The notes beneath the pieces are model-generated. The model saw only the letters and a list, made by a program, of their open reading frames with translations, had not been told where the DNA came from and did not search any database. The position numbers and the translations under genes were made by a program. This document shows, one piece after another, positions 17,389 to 29,544 of a DNA stretch of 64,000 bases. This DNA comes from Lysobacter changpingensis (GTDB lineage Bacteria; Pseudomonadota; Gammaproteobacteria; Xanthomonadales; Xanthomonadaceae). Within the stretch, counting starts at the first letter, position 1. Each line of letters starts with the position of its first letter. The DNA is taken from NCBI RefSeq assembly GCF_017308985.1, contig NZ_JADWPE010000002.1:124001-188000 (forward strand), written 5' to 3'.

Positions 17389-18783
17389 CTAGCGCGAACC
17401 GCGCTGGAACAGCACCACCTCGACCGTCTGCAACAGGATGATCAGGTCGAACACCAGGCCGTGGTTCTTGACGTAGAACAGGTCGAACTTCAGCTTCTCC
17501 TCCGCATCGCGCACGGAGGCGCCATACGGATAGCGCAGCTGCGCCCAGCCGGTCAGGCCCGGCTTCACGCAATGGCGCACGGCGTAGTAGCGGATCTCGC
17601 GGCTGAGCATGTCGACGAACTGCGGGCGTTCCGGACGCGGGCCGACGATGCTCATCTCGCCGCGCAGGATGTTGAACAGCTGCGGCAGTTCGTCCAGCCG
17701 CGTCAGGCGGATGAACTTGCCCACGCGCGTGGTGCGATCGTCGCCGCGTTGCGCCCAGCGCGCCACCCCATCGCCTTCGGCATCCACGCGCATGCTGCGG
17801 AACTTGATCAGCTCGAACGGGCGCCCGCCTTCGCCGATGCGCGTCTGCTGGTAGAGGATCGGGCCGCTGGATTCCAGGCGGACCAGCGCCGCCACCAGCA
17901 CCATGAAGGGCCACGCGATCAGCAGCAGCGCGGACGCGGCGAGCACGTCGAACAGCCGCTTGTTCATGCAGCGCGACGTCGAATGATCGAAACCGCCGGA
18001 GAACACCAGCCACGACGGATCGCACAGGTTCGTCGTGACCAGTCCCGCCTCGCGCTCGAAGAAGGTCGAAAGGTCGGTCATCGCCACGCCGCGCTGCACG
18101 CAGGTGAGCATTTCCTCCATCGGCAGGCCGCCGCGACGCTCGTCGGGGGCGACCACGACCTCGCTGATCTGCAACCGGTGCACGACATCGGAAAGCCCGT
18201 CCGGCGCGGCGATGCGCATCGATTCGGGCACGCAGGCGTCCTGGCCGGCGATGGGCACGAAGCCGATCAGCGTGAACGCGCGGCGGTCGCTGCCGCGACG
18301 CATGCGCGTGTTGATCAGGTCCGCGTTGTGGCCCGCGCCCAGCACCAGCACGCGGCGCTTGAACAGGTCGCCGCGGAACACGTGCATCACGCAATAGCGC
18401 AACAGCGCGATGCCGAGCAGGCCCAGGATCATCGCGATGACGATGACGCCGCGGCCGATGTACGCCATGGGCACCAGGTAGTACAGCACCATCAGCCCGA
18501 TGCCGCCGATCGAGAACGACACCAGCAGGCGCAGCGCGAACTCGAAACGGTTCAGCCGCACGTGCACCTGGTAAAGCCCCAGCGCCGCCATCGCGGTGGT
18601 GACGAACATCGCCACCAGCAACGCGCGCAGGCTGAGGTTCTCGGAAAAGATCTCATGGCCTTCGGGATCGTTCATGAAGCGCAGCCACGCCGCGCCCATC
18701 ACCGCCGCGATCACCAGCAGCACCTCGAGCAGCCAAAGCAGCAGCAACGCCCGGTTCTTCAGACTCGCCTTGCCGAACATCAT
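17389..18783 (-). CDS. Polyprenyl-phosphate sugar-1-phosphate transferase (EpsB/PEP-CTERM-associated type)
   Basis: The 464-residue protein has four to five N-terminal hydrophobic helices, a Rossmann-like CoA-binding-type middle domain (RVLVLGAGHNADLI) and a C-terminal bacterial sugar transferase domain with KFRSMRVDAEGDG and RLDELPQLFNILRGEMSIVG. It is expected to move a hexose-1-phosphate from a UDP-sugar onto undecaprenyl phosphate, the first committed step of exopolysaccharide repeat assembly at the inner membrane. The overall layout fits the family I know as the PEP-CTERM-system sugar transferase (TIGR03013), also found in EPS loci without exosortase. The start chosen is ATG 18783 with GGAG seven bases upstream; a second ATG follows directly. 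It lies between the megasynthase operon and the sugar-nucleotide genes, tying both to glycan synthesis. Confidence 0.92.
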   Translation of the reverse strand: MMFGKASLKNRALLLLWLLEVLLVIAAVMGAAWLRFMNDPEGHEIFSENLSLRALLVAMFVTTAMAALGLYQVHVRLNRFEFALRLLVSFSIGGIGLMVLYYLVPMAYIGRGVIVIAMILGLLGIALLRYCVMHVFRGDLFKRRVLVLGAGHNADLINTRMRRGSDRRAFTLIGFVPIAGQDACVPESMRIAAPDGLSDVVHRLQISEVVVAPDERRGGLPMEEMLTCVQRGVAMTDLSTFFEREAGLVTTNLCDPSWLVFSGGFDHSTSRCMNKRLFDVLAASALLLIAWPFMVLVAALVRLESSGPILYQQTRIGEGGRPFELIKFRSMRVDAEGDGVARWAQRGDDRTTRVGKFIRLTRLDELPQLFNILRGEMSIVGPRPERPQFVDMLSREIRYYAVRHCVKPGLTGWAQLRYPYGASVRDAEEKLKFDLFYVKNHGLVFDLIILLQTVEVVLFQRGSR

Positions 18784-18932
18784 GACCGCACTCCAGCGAT
18801 GCGCGCCCAGGGGCGCGCAATGTTGTCTCCGACCTGGGGATGCGCAGGAGCCACGGGAAACGGCGTATCCAGCCGCCACGCTTCCCGTCCCTTACGCCCT
18901 GCTCCGCTTCCCGCTTCCCCTCCACTGCACCG

Positions 18933-19670
18933 TTACAACGACCTTGCGCCGGCGCTCCGGCCAGTCGCATCGGATATCGGCTGCAGATGCAGGCATTCGA
19001 CCGCGGCCTCGCGCGGCGCCGCTACGGCCGCGGTCCATCGCTCGCCCACATCGAGCATGGCCAGGCGCACGCTGCACGCCGCAGGAGATTCCCGCGCGCT
19101 CCCGGCCAGGATGAACTCCGCGCCGGCGGCGGCGCGGAAACTGCACATCTCGCGCGCAAGGCCGATGCCTTCGGCCTTGAGCAGCGCTTCCTTGCGCACC
19201 CACAACGCCAGCAACGCACGGCTGCGCGCGGGTTCGGCGAAGTTCGACAGCGATTGCCATTCCGACGCGTGGCACACGCTCTCCGCGATGCCCGGCAGCT
19301 CCGTGGCGCGGAATGCCGCTTCGACGTCGATGCCCACCGGCCCCATCGCGCACAGCGCGAACGCGGCCACGCCGTCGGCGTGACTGAGGCTGGTGCGCAC
19401 GGGTTTTCCGTCGCGCGCGATGCCGGGCAGGTGCGGCGCGCCTTCGGCATCGCGCGCGATGTTCACCGCATCGGGCGCGAGGTCCAGGGACCGCGCGACG
19501 AACAGGCGGTGCAGCGCGTAGGTCATCGCCAGCGCCTCGCGGTCGTCCGCGAAGCGGCGTTGCGCCACGCGCTGGCGTTCGGCGGCATCGAGCAGCGCCC
19601 AGGCCTCGTCGCGCCAGGGTCGCCAGGCGCGCAACTCGACGATGGCGGTCGCACAGGCGCCGGGCGCCAT
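18933..19670 (-). CDS. 4'-phosphopantetheinyl transferase, Sfp/HetI type
   Basis: The product (245 residues from ATG 19670) carries the signature of group II phosphopantetheinyl transferases: VGIDVEAAF near residue 114 with the Mg-binding Asp/Glu, and [12 protein letters not shown] near 155. Such enzymes attach the phosphopantetheine arm of CoA to carrier-protein serines. At least five carrier domains in the neighbouring synthases would need this, so it is probably their dedicated activator. The start is uncertain: no strong Shine-Dalgarno is visible, and in-frame starts at 19793 (MPALVF…) and 19844 would add 41 to 58 residues unlike the family. Transcribed in the same direction as the sugar transferase and divergently from the UDP-sugar dehydrogenase. 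Confidence 0.88.
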   Translation of the reverse strand: MAPGACATAIVELRAWRPWRDEAWALLDAAERQRVAQRRFADDREALAMTYALHRLFVARSLDLAPDAVNIARDAEGAPHLPGIARDGKPVRTSLSHADGVAAFALCAMGPVGIDVEAAFRATELPGIAESVCHASEWQSLSNFAEPARSRALLALWVRKEALLKAEGIGLAREMCSFRAAAGAEFILAGSARESPAACSVRLAMLDVGERWTAAVAAPREAAVECLHLQPISDATGRSAGARSL

Positions 19671-19897
19671 CGGCCCGCACGCGAACGCGTCGCGCAACGA
19701 GCACGCCGATGCTGCCTGTCGCCATGCGACCGCCACCCTCGCCCCCTGTCCGGTCCGGCCGGTTCTGGATTCAACGAACACCAACGCAGGCATGGATCGA
19801 AGGCGGACACGTCCTGTCCCGGGCCGTCGCTGCGTTTGGTGCATCAAGGCGACCGCGCCGGACCGGGCGGCGTCACGTCAAACCAAGAGCACAACGA

Positions 19898-21307
19898 ATG
19901 GACACGACCGAGATTGGGGAACGGCTGGTCCAGCGGGCCATGCGCGATGCGCAACTGCGCGACGCCGGCCCGCGAGACACCCTCCTGGCCGCCGATGCGG
20001 CGGTGCACGGCGCGCCGGCATCGGCGGCATTGCCGACGCTGGAAACGACGCGGCTGGGCGTGATCGGGCTGGGCTACGTCGGCCTGCCGCTCGCGGTGGC
20101 GTTCGGCCGGCGCTACGACACCGTCGGCTTCGACATCAACGCACAGCGCGTGGTCGAACTGCGCGAAGGGCGCGACAGCACGCTGGAAGTCGACGCGGCC
20201 GAACTCGCGCAGGCGCAGCGCCTGCGCTGCAGCAACGACCTCGGGATGCTGCAGCGCTGCAACGTCTACATCGTCACCGTGCCGACGCCGATCGACGCCG
20301 CCAAGCGCCCGGACCTGGGCCCGCTCATGCGCGCGAGCGAGGCGCTGGGCCAGGTGCTCAAGCGCGGCGACGTGGTCGTGTACGAGTCCACCGTGTACCC
20401 GGGCTGCACCGAGGAAGTGTGCGTGCCGATCCTCGAACGCGCGTCGGGCCTGGTGTTCAATCGCGATTTCTTCGCCGGCTACAGCCCGGAGCGCATCAAT
20501 CCGGGCGACCGGGAACATCGGCTCACGCGCATCCTGAAGATCACCTCCGGCTCCACGCCGGCGGCGGCGGATTTCGTCGATGCGCTGTACGGTTCGATCA
20601 TCGAGGCGGGCACGCACAAGGCCAGTTCGATCAAGGTCGCCGAAGCGGCGAAGGTGATCGAGAACACGCAGCGCGATCTCAACATCGCGCTCGTCAACGA
20701 CCTGGCGATCCTGTTCAACAAGCTTGGCATCGACACGCTGGAAGTGCTGCAGGCCGCCGGTACCAAGTGGAATTTCCTGCCGTTCCGCCCGGGGCTGGTG
20801 GGCGGCCACTGCATCGGCGTGGACCCGTACTACCTGACCCACAAGGCGCAGGAAATCGGCCACCACCCCGACGTGATCCTCGCCGGCCGCCGCACCAACG
20901 ACGGCATGGGTGCGTACATCGCCAGCGAAGTCGTGCGACTGATGGTGCGCAAGGGGATCAACCCGGTGCAGGCGCGCATCCTCGTGCTGGGGCTGGCGTT
21001 CAAGGAGAACTGTCCGGACCTTCGCAACACGCGCGTGGTCGACATCGTGCGGGCGCTGCGCGGCTACAACGCGCAGGTCGACGTGCACGACCCGTGGGTG
21101 GACGCGGGCGACGCGGCGCACGAGTACGGCCTGGACACCGTCGCCTCGCCGGATGAAGGCGGGTACGACGCGGTGATCGTCGCTGTGGCGCATCGGCAGT
21201 TCGCGCAGCTGGGCGCGCGGGGCGTGCGCGCCTACGGCAAGCCGGTGTCGGTGGTCTACGACGTCAAGTACGTGCTGCCGCGCGATGCGGTGGACGGTCG
21301 GCTGTGA
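19898..21307 (+). CDS. tviB: UDP-sugar 6-dehydrogenase, TviB/WbpA type
   Basis: A 469-residue nucleotide-sugar dehydrogenase with the NAD-binding GLGYVG at 57-62, the [13 protein letters not shown] block, and active-site Cys305 in [12 protein letters not shown]. The three UDP-glucose/GDP-mannose dehydrogenase domains are complete. The sequence style ([28 protein letters not shown]) fits the Vi-antigen TviB/WbpA branch, which oxidises UDP-GlcNAc to UDP-GlcNAcA, rather than UDP-glucose dehydrogenase; the substrate is inferred. There is an unusual N-terminal extension of about 50 residues before the Rossmann fold. The stop overlaps the GTG start of the epimerase, so the two enzymes are coupled and probably supply one uronic-acid precursor. 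Confidence 0.9.
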   Translation: MDTTEIGERLVQRAMRDAQLRDAGPRDTLLAADAAVHGAPASAALPTLETTRLGVIGLGYVGLPLAVAFGRRYDTVGFDINAQRVVELREGRDSTLEVDAAELAQAQRLRCSNDLGMLQRCNVYIVTVPTPIDAAKRPDLGPLMRASEALGQVLKRGDVVVYESTVYPGCTEEVCVPILERASGLVFNRDFFAGYSPERINPGDREHRLTRILKITSGSTPAAADFVDALYGSIIEAGTHKASSIKVAEAAKVIENTQRDLNIALVNDLAILFNKLGIDTLEVLQAAGTKWNFLPFRPGLVGGHCIGVDPYYLTHKAQEIGHHPDVILAGRRTNDGMGAYIASEVVRLMVRKGINPVQARILVLGLAFKENCPDLRNTRVVDIVRALRGYNAQVDVHDPWVDAGDAAHEYGLDTVASPDEGGYDAVIVAVAHRQFAQLGARGVRAYGKPVSVVYDVKYVLPRDAVDGRL

Positions 21308-22368
21308 CGATGAGGGTGCTCGTCACCGGCACGGCCGGTTTCATCGGGTCGCACGTCGCGCAGGTCCTGCTCGCGCGCGGCGACGAGGTGATCGGCTTCG
21401 ACAATCTCAACGATTACTACGATGTGGGGCTCAAGCGCGCGCGGCTGGCACGGTTCGCGGAGCATCCGGCGTACACGCATGTGCACGGGGACCTGGCCGA
21501 TCGCGATGCGGTGGAGGCGCTGTTCGAACGGCATCGCCCCGCGCGCGTGGTGCACCTGGCCGCGCAGGCGGGCGTGCGCTATGCGGCGGAGAACCCGCAC
21601 GTGTACGTGGCGAGCAACGTCACCGGCTTCCTGCACGTGCTCGAAGGCGCGCGGCGGCACGGTGTCGAACATGTGGTGTATGCCTCGACCAGTTCGGTGT
21701 ACGGCGCCAACACCGCGATGCCGTTCTCCGAGCACCAGCACACCGAACATCCGCTCACGCTCTACGCCGCCACCAAGAAGGCGAACGAGGCGATGGCGCA
21801 CAGCTATGCGCACCTGTACGGCGTGCCGTGCACGGGGCTGCGGTTCTTCACGGTGTACGGGCCATGGGGCCGGCCGGACATGGCGCTGTTCCTGTTCACG
21901 CGCGCGATCCTCGCGGGCGAGCCGATCCCGGTGTTCAACCACGGCCGCCACAAGCGCAGCTTCACCTACATCGACGACATCGTCGCGGGCGTGGTGCGCG
22001 CGCTCGATCGCGTGCCTCGCGTCGATGACGCCTGGGATGGCGCATCGCCGGATCCGGCGAGCAGCGGCGTCGCGCCGTATCGGCTGTACAACATCGGCAG
22101 CGGCGAAAGCGTCGAACTGCTGCGCTACATCGAAATGCTGGAGCGGTGCCTGGGTCGCAAGGCGAGCCTGCGCATGCTCCCTCTCCAACCCGGCGACGTG
22201 CCGGCCACCGAAGCGGACTGCACCGATCTCGCACGCGACATGGGGTATGCGCCGGGCGTGACGGTGGAGGAAGGCGTGGCGCGGTTCGTTGCGTGGTATC
22301 GCGGGTATTACGGCGATGGCGCTGCGCGCGAGCCCGGGTCGGCGGGTGCGGGGGCCGTGGTGGCTTGA
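21304..22368 (+). CDS. NAD-dependent UDP-uronate 4-epimerase
   Basis: This short-chain dehydrogenase/reductase of 354 residues has the nucleotide motif TGTAGFIG (8-15) and the catalytic Tyr154/Lys158 pair in [22 protein letters not shown] is characteristic of UDP-glucuronate/UDP-N-acetylglucosaminuronate 4-epimerases of the CapI/TviC group. The start is the GTG overlapping the dehydrogenase TGA (GTGA); an ATG two codons in is an alternative. Together with the dehydrogenase it would make UDP-galacturonate or UDP-GalNAcA for the surface glycan. A bidirectional terminator lies 230 bases downstream. Confidence 0.92.
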   Translation: MTMRVLVTGTAGFIGSHVAQVLLARGDEVIGFDNLNDYYDVGLKRARLARFAEHPAYTHVHGDLADRDAVEALFERHRPARVVHLAAQAGVRYAAENPHVYVASNVTGFLHVLEGARRHGVEHVVYASTSSVYGANTAMPFSEHQHTEHPLTLYAATKKANEAMAHSYAHLYGVPCTGLRFFTVYGPWGRPDMALFLFTRAILAGEPIPVFNHGRHKRSFTYIDDIVAGVVRALDRVPRVDDAWDGASPDPASSGVAPYRLYNIGSGESVELLRYIEMLERCLGRKASLRMLPLQPGDVPATEADCTDLARDMGYAPGVTVEEGVARFVAWYRGYYGDGAAREPGSAGAGAVVA

Positions 22369-22438
22369 GGGTTGTGTGTTTTCGTTTTCCGATCGCGACA
22401 TCGAGCAAGCGTTGTCTCGGGCAAAAAGCGAAAATGGG

Positions 22439-22577
22439 TTCCAGCTTTCGCTGGAATGACGGGGATGCGGTTTTCGTCGTGGGAGTGCCCCGTGAGTTGC
22501 GGGCCTGGATCCCGGCCTGCGCCGGGACGACGGGTTGGAGGCGATTCCCGATTCCCGATTCCCGATTCCCGATTCCC
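22439..22577. repeat. Intergenic palindromes and five GATTCCC heptamers
   Basis: Between the epimerase and tRNA-Arg there is a hairpin (TTCCAGC TTTC GCTGGAA, 22439-22456) followed by ATGACGG, then further GGATCCCGG…CCGGGA-type inverted sequence, and at 22543-22577 five exact tandem copies of GATTCCC. Similar ATGACGG-tailed hairpins occur at 46108-46192, and GGGAATC/GATTCCC words recur at 60279-60403. No gene is visible here. Confidence 0.7.
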
Positions 22578-22594
22578 GCGAAAAGAACACAAAC

Positions 22595-22626
22595 AAAAAG
22601 GCCGATGCTTTCGCATCGGCCTTTTT
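22595..22626. terminator. Bidirectional intrinsic terminator
   Basis: A nine-pair stem GGCCGATGC / GCATCGGCC with a TTTC loop is flanked by five A's on the left and five T's on the right. It can end transcripts of the dehydrogenase-epimerase operon (plus) and of tRNA-Arg (minus), which stops a few bases away. Confidence 0.9.
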
Positions 22627-22634
22627 GTCTTGTA

Positions 22635-22711
22635 TGGCGCGCCCGGAGAGATTCGAACTCCCGACCACCAAGTTCGTAGCCTGGTGCTCTATCCAGCTGA
22701 GCTACGGGCGC
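22635..22711 (-). tRNA. tRNA-Arg(ACG)
   Basis: A complete 77-base cloverleaf on the minus strand: acceptor stem GCGCCCG/CGGGCGC with encoded CCA, D-arm AGCTCAGCTGGATAGAGC, anticodon loop CTACGAA giving anticodon ACG, and the T-arm GTTCGAATC. ACG is normally deaminated to ICG and reads CGU/CGC/CGA. Confidence 0.96.
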
Positions 22712-22722
22712 TGAGTTGAAAA

Positions 22723-22751
22723 ATTATGAAGGATCGTTGCCGATTCGTCAA
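22723..22751 (-). promoter_or_regulatory. Promoter of tRNA-Arg
   Basis: On the minus strand TTGACG (22746-22751) and CATAAT (22723-22728) are separated by 17 bases, and the tRNA begins 11 bases after the -10 box. This is a near-consensus sigma70 promoter. Confidence 0.8.
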
Positions 22752-22912
22752 ACATTTTTCGAACACTTTGATCGAAGCCGTTGAAGGCGCTTCAACCATG
22801 CACGAACCGCGCGGATTCGTGCGACCGTCTGGATCTCATGCACATCGCCGGTGGCGTCATGCACGACCAGCATGCGTTGCATCCTGGGGCCGATCCGGCC
22901 GGCCGATGGAAC

Positions 22913-23005
22913 TGGCGGAGACTGAGGGATTCGAACCCTCGATGGAGCTTTTGACCCCATACTCCCTTAGCAGGGGAGCCCCTTCGGCCTCTCGGGCAAG
23001 TCTCC
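22913..23005 (-). tRNA. tRNA-Ser(GCU)
   Basis: A 93-base class II tRNA on the minus strand: acceptor GGAGACT/AGTCTCC with encoded CCA, anticodon loop CTGCTAA giving anticodon GCU, a long variable arm typical of serine tRNAs, and the T-loop GTTCGAATC. It reads AGU/AGC. Confidence 0.96.
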
Positions 23006-23032
23006 GCGGAACATCAAAACGGTGCGGGCGCA

Positions 23033-23061
23033 AGGATAGCGGCTCGCTCCGATTACGGCAA
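23033..23061 (-). promoter_or_regulatory. Promoter of tRNA-Ser
   Basis: On the minus strand TTGCCG (23056-23061) and TATCCT (23033-23038) are 17 bases apart, with the tRNA 5' end about 28 bases downstream. The promoter sits immediately after the csrA stop codon. Confidence 0.7.
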
Positions 23062-23070
23062 ACGGTTTTC

Positions 23071-23277
23071 TCAGCCCGCGCCGTGCTTGCCGGACTCGCT
23101 GTCCGCCGGCTCTTCGCCGCGCTGGATGCGCTGGTAGATCTCTTCACGGTGAACCGCAACATCTTTCGGCGCGGTAATACCAATGCGCACCTGGTTTCCC
23201 TTGACGCCGAGCACGGTGACGGTCACCGAGTCGCCGATCATCAAGGTCTCACCGACGCGACGCGTCAGGATCAGCAT
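23071..23277 (-). CDS. csrA: Carbon storage regulator CsrA/RsmA
   Basis: The 68-residue protein matches CsrA from the first residue ([16 protein letters not shown] through [19 protein letters not shown]). It is a dimeric RNA-binding protein that recognises GGA motifs in mRNA leaders to control translation and stability; in xanthomonads the homologue RsmA affects virulence, exopolysaccharide and motility. The C-terminal tail after residue 60 is slightly longer than in E. coli, as usual in this group. AGGAGATG precedes the ATG by a few bases. It lies downstream of alaS on the same strand, the common gammaproteobacterial arrangement. Confidence 0.98.
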   Translation of the reverse strand: MLILTRRVGETLMIGDSVTVTVLGVKGNQVRIGITAPKDVAVHREEIYQRIQRGEEPADSESGKHGAG

Positions 23278-23418
23278 CTAACATCTCCTATGGCCGCCCT
23301 TCGGGGTCGGCATGCGGGAGCTCCCGGAGCTCCCCGATTTCGAAACACAAACGTGGATCATCTTAGCGGCGGGCCAAACGCCCCCGCAACCGCAAGTGGT
23401 CAACGTTCACCATTCAAT

Positions 23419-26052
<2,634 letters not shown>

Positions 26053-26344
26053 GCCTGCGCGCGAAGTCGGTGACAGGGCCGGACTGCCCGACCGGCCCAT
26101 GCCCTCCTAGTGGGGGCGTCGACAGGAGCAGGCAACCCGAACCCGAAAGCCGGCTAGCGTAGCAGGACGGGCGCCCACGCGCTTGGCCCGTGGCGCATGC
26201 CTTTCCGGACTTTCGCGGACATTCCCGCGTTCATGCTGGCGGGGCTGCCGCTTCGGGAAAGCGACGCCGGCCTGCTTGTGATCCGCCGCGACGGATTGTC
26301 GGAACGGCTGGACGCGGCCCGCATGGTCGAGCCCCGTGCTGGAC
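26053..26344. other. Gene-free stretch between recX and alaS
   Basis: The 292 bases contain open frames on both strands, but none has a family-like sequence. One plus-strand frame starting at 26197 runs antisense into recX and is judged a shadow. I see no clear terminator or promoter hexamers. Confidence 0.5.
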
Positions 26345-26848
26345 TCAGTCGCCCAGATCCAGCCGGGTCGCCGCTCGCACGCTGTCGCCATCGAAACCGC
26401 GGCGTATCAGGAAATCGGCCGCCTTGCGCCGCTGCGCCAGCTCGTCCAGCGACTTGCCGAAGCGGCGGCGGACCAGATCGCGGGCGTTCTCCGTCCAATC
26501 GCCGTCGAACGTGCCCATGGCATGGGCAATGGCCTCGCCGTCCAATCCATGCGTGGACAGTTCCGCCCGGATGCGCAATGGGCCGTAGCCGCTGACTGCG
26601 CGACTGCGGACGAGGCTTTCGGCGAACCGCGCATCGTTCTGCCAGCCCTCGCCTGCCAGGCGATCCACCGCAGCCTGTACCTCGCCGGGATCCAGGCCGC
26701 GCGAGGTCAGCTTGCGGTTCAACTCCTTGCGGGAGTGCTCGCGACGCGCGAGCAACCCCAGCGCGCGTTGCACCGGGGTCTGCTCGCGAACCCGGCGGCG
26801 GCGGCCGGAAGCCTCCCCGCTGCCGCCATCGCGGGGATCGTCATGCAT
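26345..26848 (-). CDS. recX: Regulatory protein RecX
   Basis: A 167-residue RecX with its three tandem three-helix repeats: [15 protein letters not shown], an aspartate-rich middle around [19 protein letters not shown], and the C-terminal RRFG…[12 protein letters not shown]. RecX caps or destabilises RecA filaments. The gene starts 37 bases after the recA stop, so the two are almost certainly co-transcribed. The N-terminus (first about 25 residues) is basic and variable. Confidence 0.96.
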   Translation of the reverse strand: MHDDPRDGGSGEASGRRRRVREQTPVQRALGLLARREHSRKELNRKLTSRGLDPGEVQAAVDRLAGEGWQNDARFAESLVRSRAVSGYGPLRIRAELSTHGLDGEAIAHAMGTFDGDWTENARDLVRRRFGKSLDELAQRRKAADFLIRRGFDGDSVRAATRLDLGD

Positions 26849-26885
26849 GGCGAGAGCCCGACTTCATGCGATGCGACTCCGACGA

Positions 26886-27920
<1,035 letters not shown>

Positions 27921-28057
27921 CGTGGAGTTTTCCTTCAGTGTCAGTGGCGGAAGTCGTTGCGTGGAAGCAATCTAGCGGTGGCGTATCGCACGGGCTGAGA
28001 CGCGCCGGCGGTCGTGTCCAGATTGCGTGGGCGATCCCCGGCCGACCATGAGGGGTG

Positions 28058-28100
28058 TCCGGGACAGGGTGTGGGAAAACCCCGCACCCTGCCCCGGAAC
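28058..28100 (-). promoter_or_regulatory. Hairpin between lexA and recA
   Basis: An inverted repeat built on GGACAGGGTGTGGG / CCCCGCACCCTGCCCC lies 36-78 bases downstream of the lexA stop with a short A/T loop. It lacks a T-run, so it is at best a leaky terminator or pause site between lexA and recA. That matters because recA shows no obvious LexA box of its own. Confidence 0.45.
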
Positions 28101-28135
28101 GCCACTGACGCTGGCCCGGAAAAACGCCCGGAAGT

Positions 28136-28792
28136 TCATCGGTTGGGCCTCACCAGCCCGCAGTACAGGCCTTCGATCGCGAAGTCCTGGCCCGGCTCGA
28201 CCTCGATGGGTGCGTAGTCGGGATTGCGAGGCAGCAGGCGGATGCGGTCCTTGCCGATCTTGAGGAGCTTGACGGTGATCTCGTCGTCGATGCGCGCGAC
28301 CACGATCTGGCCCGAGCGCGCGTCGTTCGTGCGATGCACGCCGATGAGGTCGCCGCTGAAGATGCCTTCGTCGCGCATGGAATCGCCCTTCACCTTGAGC
28401 AGGTAGTCGGGCGTGGGCGAGAAGAACACGCGGTCGAGCAGGACGAAGTCGTCCGAGCCGATGTCCGCACCGATCGGACGGCCGGCGGCCACCTGCCCCA
28501 GCACCGGAAGGCGCAACGCATCGTTGGCGGCGTCGCCCGCCTCCACATGCCGGACCGGCAGTGCTTCGGACACCGGTTCGACCGCCGCGCACAGGCGAAT
28601 GGCCCGCGCCCGGCCGGGCATGCGCTGGATCGCGCCCGCCTGTTCCAGCGCCTCCAGGTGGTACTGGGCCGCCCGGACGCTGCTGAAGCCCATGGCCCGG
28701 GCGATCTCGGTCTGCGACGGCGGAACGCCCTCGGCCTCGATGCGCTCGGCGATGAGGGCGAGGATGGCGCGCTGGGTGTCGGTGATGTCCAT
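28136..28792 (-). CDS. lexA: SOS repressor LexA
   Basis: A 218-residue LexA: an N-terminal winged helix-turn-helix (PPSQTEIARAMGFSSVRAAQ, 25-44), the self-cleavage site Ala103-Gly104 in QVAAGRPIG, and the catalytic Ser138 (GDSM)/Lys175 (TVKLL) dyad. It represses DNA-damage genes and is cleaved when RecA filaments form. The start is ATG 28792, directly abutting its own operator; the -10 box is only eight bases upstream, so no Shine-Dalgarno can be present and the mRNA would be leaderless or nearly so. An upstream TTG in frame would start inside the -35 region and is rejected. The operator type is the one known for Xanthomonas LexA1. Confidence 0.97.
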   Translation of the reverse strand: MDITDTQRAILALIAERIEAEGVPPSQTEIARAMGFSSVRAAQYHLEALEQAGAIQRMPGRARAIRLCAAVEPVSEALPVRHVEAGDAANDALRLPVLGQVAAGRPIGADIGSDDFVLLDRVFFSPTPDYLLKVKGDSMRDEGIFSGDLIGVHRTNDARSGQIVVARIDDEITVKLLKIGKDRIRLLPRNPDYAPIEVEPGQDFAIEGLYCGLVRPNR

Positions 28793-28810
28793 TAGTAGCA
28801 ATACTACTAA
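28792..28810 (-). promoter_or_regulatory. LexA operator (autoregulatory)
   Basis: The 19-base near-palindrome reads TTAGTAGTATTGCTACTAA on the minus strand, the form of SOS box known from Xanthomonadales. It covers the -10 box and reaches into the first base of the lexA start codon, so bound LexA would block both polymerase and initiation. Confidence 0.92.
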
Positions 28811-28828
28811 CGGCGAGTGGAGAGTCAA
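28801..28828 (-). promoter_or_regulatory. lexA promoter
   Basis: On the minus strand TTGACT (28823-28828) and TAGTAT (28801-28806) are 16 bases apart. The distance from the -10 box to the ATG is eight bases, placing transcription start at or within two bases of the start codon. Confidence 0.75.
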
Positions 28829-28870
28829 GAGGAGCGGGAAACGGGTCCCCGCCCTGCGCTCCTTCCCGGC

Positions 28871-29371
28871 CTACGCCATCAGTTCGGCGAGCCCGTGCAG
28901 CGCCGCGGCGACCGTCTGCCGGCGCACCGCGTCGCGGTCGCCGTCGAAATGGAAGGTCACCGCGGTCGGGTAGCCGCCGCGCCGCTTCCAGGCGATCCAC
29001 ACCGTGCCGACCGGCTTGTCCTCGGTGCCGCCGCCCGGCCCGGCGATGCCGGTGACCGCCACCGCCAGGGTCGCACCCGAGTGCACGAGTGCGCCGGACA
29101 CCATCTCGATCACCGTCTCGCGGCTGACCGCGCCGTGCGTTTCCAGCGTCTGCGGGCGCACGCCCAGCAGCGCCTGCTTGGCTTCGTAGCTGTAAGCGGC
29201 CATGCCGCATTCGAACCAGCCGGACGAGCCGGGAATGTCGGTCAGCATCTTGGCGATCCAGCCACCGGTGCAGCTTTCGGCGGTGACCAGGGTCTGGCGA
29301 TGGGCGCGGGCGGCTTCGGCGACCTGTTGCGCCAGGCGCAGCAGGGAGGCATCGGTGACGTCGTTCTTCAT
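28871..29371 (-). CDS. pncC: Nicotinamide-nucleotide amidase (CinA C-terminal domain family)
   Basis: The 166-residue stand-alone CinA C-terminal domain has the catalytic Ser in TAESCTGG (about 30-37) and the conserved VTGIAGPGGGTEDKPVGTVW loop. The enzyme deamidates NMN to NaMN in pyridine-nucleotide recycling. It is complete, and the gene lies between mutS and lexA in the order common to xanthomonads. The minus strand reads TATCAT (29378-29383) six bases before the ATG with no Shine-Dalgarno, so this too may be a leaderless transcript. It runs divergently from mutS. Confidence 0.94.
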   Translation of the reverse strand: MKNDVTDASLLRLAQQVAEAARAHRQTLVTAESCTGGWIAKMLTDIPGSSGWFECGMAAYSYEAKQALLGVRPQTLETHGAVSRETVIEMVSGALVHSGATLAVAVTGIAGPGGGTEDKPVGTVWIAWKRRGGYPTAVTFHFDGDRDAVRRQTVAAALHGLAELMA

Positions 29372-29544
29372 GGGCCGATGATAGCCCGTCGCCCGTTTCC
29401 CTCGCGCCCGCTCCGCGGCCCGCTGCCCCGGATGACCGGCGACTCGACAGCGAAGGCTTCGGCGAAATCGCCGTCGGCTGCTAGCCTAATGCCCCTTTCG
29501 CCGGCCCGCCGGCGCCGTCCCACGCAGCAGCAGATCCGCGATCC

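Noticed and set aside
19671-19844. N-terminal extension of the phosphopantetheinyl transferase
   Set aside because: In-frame codons upstream to 19844 are open but not family-like and approach the divergent dehydrogenase promoter; the shorter start was preferred.
22543-22577. GATTCCC repeats as a CRISPR array
   Set aside because: The units are seven bases, directly abutting, with no spacers and no cas genes nearby.
22748-22960. Small minus-strand frame between tRNA-Arg and tRNA-Ser (contains MQRMLVVHDATGDVHEIQTV)
   Set aside because: The longest form overlaps tRNA-Ser, and its end overlaps the tRNA-Arg promoter. The 44-residue inner form has no supporting ribosome site. A real small protein cannot be excluded.
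26197-26595. Plus-strand open frame between alaS and recX
   Set aside because: It runs antisense into recX and has no recognisable motif, Shine-Dalgarno or family resemblance.
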